64,000 nucleotides of DNA from Geothrix terrae (GTDB lineage: Bacteria; Acidobacteriota; Holophagae; Holophagales; Holophagaceae), in contig NZ_JAKZLA010000001.1 in assembly GCF_022808775.1 (NCBI RefSeq), forward strand, positions 607,541-671,540. Direction: 5' to 3'. Positions within the stretch are counted from its first letter, which is position 1; each line of letters opens with the position of its first letter. The position numbers and the translations under genes were made by a program. The notes under the pieces were generated by a model, which saw only the letters and a list, made by a program, of their open reading frames with translations, made no database searches and was not told where the DNA came from. Below, piece by piece: positions 61,752 through 64,000 of the stretch.

Positions 61752-62728
61752 CCCATGGGAGAGGTGTCCAGCTTAGGTCCATGGCCATAGCGCCTGGGGT
61801 TCAGCAGGCGCTTGAGCTTCAGTCCCCAGAGGAAGCGTAAGGCTCTCATGATCGGCCTCTTGGAGGCGCGTAGGTTGATGAAATATAGGCTGTCTCTCCG
61901 TTGCAGCAGAAGGGAGACCAGACGCGGGGCCATCCAACTCTCCTGCCAGTCGTCCCAGGCGGCCAGGAGCGCCTTGAAGTATGGACGGTGGGAGCTTGGG
62001 TAGTCAGCCATGGCCGAAATCAGATCCCGGCGGCGGCTCAGCTCCAGCAGACGGAGGACCTGGGGCCTCTGCTGACGGGAACGCCCCGAAAGATCGGTCT
62101 GCGCGGCTGCATGCTGGCGGTAGTGGACCCAGGGTTCCGGAACGAAGACCACACCCTCGGTAGAAACGGCCACAAAGGCAAGCCACCAGTCATGGAAACA
62201 TCCGGCAGGAAAGGGCAGCGCGCGTTCCATCAGGCTCCTGCGGATCAACATGGCGTGACCCGAAATGCAATTGGAGAACACGAAAGCCGCAGGATCGTGG
62301 CCTTGGTACATGTTGAGCACATCGGATGCCCTCTTCTCCAGAGAACGGCCATCAGCGCTCATGAAGAGCGAGTCGCAGTAGGCCAAGGCATGATCGCCGA
62401 TGGCGTCATGGAGGCCTTTCAGTTTGGTGGGACACCACCAGTCATCCTGATCACATGGGGCGATAAAGGCGCCTTTCGTGAGGGTGAGGGCCTTCTCAAA
62501 ATTTAATAAAAAGCCGAGATTTTTTTCATTAAAATATACTGATATTCGCTTATCCCGCGATAAATAATCCATTAAGATGTCCCGGGTACCATCCGTAGAA
62601 CCATCATCTACAGCCACGATCTCCAAGTTCTCCCAATCCTGAGCGAGCAACGAGTCTAATTGCTTCGCTAGAAATGGAGCCCCGTTGTAGGTGCAAAGGG
62701 CGATGGAGATAAGTGGCTGTCTGGACAT
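61748..62728 (-). CDS. family 2 glycosyltransferase
   Basis: 326 residues. The GT-A fold start PLISIALCTYNGAPFLAKQL, EIVAVDDGSTDGT and the DxD metal motif in APCDQDDWWCPTKL resemble rhamnosyl- or O-antigen glycosyltransferases. It would transfer a sugar from a nucleotide donor in the cytoplasm to a lipid-linked glycan. Base use is mosaic: about 62505-62580, coding for DYLSRDKRISVYFNEKNLGF, is strongly AT-rich inside a GC-rich gene. The ATG at 62728 is family-like. Confidence 0.9.
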   Translation of the reverse strand: MSRQPLISIALCTYNGAPFLAKQLDSLLAQDWENLEIVAVDDGSTDGTRDILMDYLSRDKRISVYFNEKNLGFLLNFEKALTLTKGAFIAPCDQDDWWCPTKLKGLHDAIGDHALAYCDSLFMSADGRSLEKRASDVLNMYQGHDPAAFVFSNCISGHAMLIRRSLMERALPFPAGCFHDWWLAFVAVSTEGVVFVPEPWVHYRQHAAAQTDLSGRSRQQRPQVLRLLELSRRRDLISAMADYPSSHRPYFKALLAAWDDWQESWMAPRLVSLLLQRRDSLYFINLRASKRPIMRALRFLWGLKLKRLLNPRRYGHGPKLDTSPMG

Positions 62729-62846
62729 CGCGGTGGACTGCTCCCTCTTGAATGATGTATCTTGTTTCCCGGCTAACCAACTATCGTTTTGGATGGGGTC
62801 AGGCGAGCTATCTGCGAACTAGACGTGGAAGCTGTATTCGATATAT

Positions 62847-62852
62847 TATAAT
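62847..62852 (+). promoter_or_regulatory. consensus -10 element upstream of the methyltransferase
   Basis: A perfect TATAAT lies 22 bp before the start codon in an AT-rich run; no good -35 is visible at 16-18 bp. The transcript leader would be short (about 15 nt) and carry GGAGG. Confidence 0.4.
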
Positions 62853-62874
62853 ACAATAATCTTCGGAGGAAATG

Positions 62875-63540
62875 GTGGCCCATCGGGAACAATTTGAGTT
62901 CATCCAGCATGTCCAATCCCTATTTCCAGAACGATTCACTTCGCAGCGCGTGCTGGAGGTGGGCAGTCTGGATATTAATGGGAGCGTCCGAAGTTTTTTT
63001 ACCAATTGCGATTACATCGGGATTGACATCGCCGAGGGCAAAGGAGTCGATATCGTTTGTGAAGGCCAGAGATACGACGCGCCAGATGCATCCTTTGACA
63101 TGGTAATTTCCTGCGAGGCTATGGAGCACAACCCCTTCTGGAAGGAAACCCTGGACAACATGATCCGCCTGGTGCGCCCGGGTGGCCTTGTGGTCATGAC
63201 GTGCGCCACATTGGGGCGCGAAGAGCATGGTACCGCCGCCTCCGAACCGAGTTCCTCCCCCCTTACCGTGGAAAAAGGATGGAACTACTACCGCAATCTG
63301 ACGCCTTCCGATCTCAAGGAGGTACCAGGCCTTAAACTGTTGGCTGGATGGGGACATGCCAGCAATTGGGATTCCTTCGACCTATATTTCGTCGGCATCA
63401 AGACGCCTGCACAGAACGATTCACTCGATCGCTTAAATAAATTATTTAGTTTCTACCGCAAGCGATTCTGGACAACGCTTAAATGGATTCGCCGTGCACC
63501 TCGTAAATATTTAATTCATATGTTCTTTGGCAAAAAATAG
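62875..63540 (+). CDS. class I SAM-dependent methyltransferase
   Basis: 221 residues. SAM motif I is RVLEVGSLDINGSVRSFF, motif II region YIGIDIAEGKGVDIV, then FDMVISCEAMEHNPFW and MIRLVRPGGLVVMTC. The target is probably a sugar or glycan, judging by the neighbours. The start is GTG at 62875, giving 5 nt from GGAGG; the ATG at 62872 would leave only 2 nt. The last 40 codons are AT-rich and Lys/Arg/Phe-rich, unlike the GC-rich neighbours, suggesting transferred DNA. Confidence 0.82.
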   Translation: MAHREQFEFIQHVQSLFPERFTSQRVLEVGSLDINGSVRSFFTNCDYIGIDIAEGKGVDIVCEGQRYDAPDASFDMVISCEAMEHNPFWKETLDNMIRLVRPGGLVVMTCATLGREEHGTAASEPSSSPLTVEKGWNYYRNLTPSDLKEVPGLKLLAGWGHASNWDSFDLYFVGIKTPAQNDSLDRLNKLFSFYRKRFWTTLKWIRRAPRKYLIHMFFGKK

Positions 63541-63617
63541 CACCCAACGCTAGATCGTAGGATTTTCCAGCACGGATCTCGGGTGACAGATGAGCCCGAG
63601 GTATCCCAACGCCTCGG

Positions 63618-64000
63618 CTATAAGTACCATGCCACCGTGTTCCGCAACCCCGTTTTGAAGGCCACCTCGGCCTTCCATGCCAGCTCGGCGCGGATTTTGG
63701 TGGCATCGATGGCGTAGCGGCGATCGTGACCGGCGCGGTCCTGGACAAAGGTCTTCAGCTTCCGGCTGGTGCCCTCCGCGCGCCCCAGATGCGCATCCAC
63801 CAGGTCGCAGAGCAGATCGATGAGGGCCAGGTTCGTCTGCTCGTTATCGCCGCCCACACAGTAGGTCTCGCCTGCCGTGCCCTTGAGCATGACGGTCTCC
63901 AGGGCGGCGCAGTGGTCCTCCACGTAGAGCCAGTCTCGGATGTTCATCCCGTCGCCGTAGATGGGGATGGGCTCCCCCTTGGCCATGCGGGTGATGGCCA
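63618..64000 (-). CDS. rmlB: dTDP-glucose 4,6-dehydratase (RmlB-like), C-terminal part
   Basis: The frame enters from the right edge and reads AITRMAKGEPIPIYGDG, NIRDWLYVEDHCAALE, GETYCVGGDNEQTNL, then DRAGHDRRYAIDATKIRAEL and ends AWYL. These are the standard C-terminal blocks of RmlB, which makes dTDP-4-keto-6-deoxyglucose for rhamnose and other deoxysugars. The N-terminal NAD-binding and catalytic parts are outside. It ends at TAG soon after the conserved W-Y, roughly 15-20 residues short of many homologues. The 77 bp to the methyltransferase hold nothing recognised. Confidence 0.9.
   Translation of the reverse strand, partial: AITRMAKGEPIPIYGDGMNIRDWLYVEDHCAALETVMLKGTAGETYCVGGDNEQTNLALIDLLCDLVDAHLGRAEGTSRKLKTFVQDRAGHDRRYAIDATKIRAELAWKAEVAFKTGLRNTVAWYL

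Noticed and set aside
1..64000. tRNA/rRNA genes, CRISPR arrays, transposases, phage genes
   Set aside because: None recognised by eye on either strand; only small repeat elements were found. A covariance or CRISPR search was not possible here.

Overview
The window is high-GC, gene-dense bacterial DNA from a Gram-negative organism: it encodes porin-type beta-barrels, an OmpA protein, lipoprotein signal peptidase and periplasmic adaptors. The gene set includes a C5-pathway heme operon with oxygen-independent HemN, a UbiA-type prenyltransferase of the futalosine-menaquinone kind, Kdp potassium uptake, a bactofilin and DUF4388/PATAN genes. Together these suggest Acidobacteriota, possibly Holophagae (Geothrix/Holophaga-like). 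That placement is an inference from gene content and style, not from a marker gene.

Layout. (1) 1-10.7 kb is a potassium island: a KimA-like K+ symporter (partial), a small membrane ORF, kdpFABC, a beta-barrel porin, and kdpDE. Paired half-sites spaced 11 bp, resembling OmpR-family operators, lie at the kimA/kdpF divergent region, before the porin and before kdpD. (2) 10.7-16.5 kb holds a MqnP-like prenyltransferase, an M23 peptidase plus bactofilin pair (envelope/shape), ruvB with a partial duplication of its 3' end, an FHA-GAF histidine kinase without a partner regulator, and ispF. (3) 16.5-21.2 kb holds the CCA-adding enzyme, a GNAT acetyltransferase, an orphan E1-alpha dehydrogenase, acetate kinase, and an exported protein made of charged heptad repeats. 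(4) 21.2-26.0 kb is a MacAB-like adaptor/ATPase/two-permease exporter. (5) 26.0-38.8 kb is housekeeping: arfB, DUF6526, DUF1684, DUF1028, lspA-ileS, mscL, ompA, biotin carboxylase plus biotin carrier, coaBC, rpoZ. (6) 38.8-44.8 kb is a TetR-adaptor-ATPase-ATPase-permease-permease exporter resembling ybhGFSR with the double ATPase split into two genes; a TetR operator is visible. (7) 44.8-51.3 kb holds a DODA-type dioxygenase, pdxJ-DUF4388, a FAH-family hydrolase, a XerC/D recombinase, an acyl-CoA synthetase and a small phosphatase. (8) 51.4-60 kb is aroC-hemACDBLEN, nearly all overlapping, running from glutamyl-tRNA to protoporphyrinogen. (9) 60-64 kb is the edge of a surface-polysaccharide locus: a Wzi-like protein, a GT2 glycosyltransferase, a methyltransferase and the C-terminal part of an RmlB-like dehydratase, with AT-rich patches that suggest mosaic or transferred DNA.

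No rRNA, tRNA, CRISPR array, transposase or phage gene was seen. The least-explained items are the partial copies of ruvB and accC gene ends beside hairpin-forming sequences, a REP-like element with two clear copies, the heptad-repeat protein, and the inferred potassium regulon that includes a porin.
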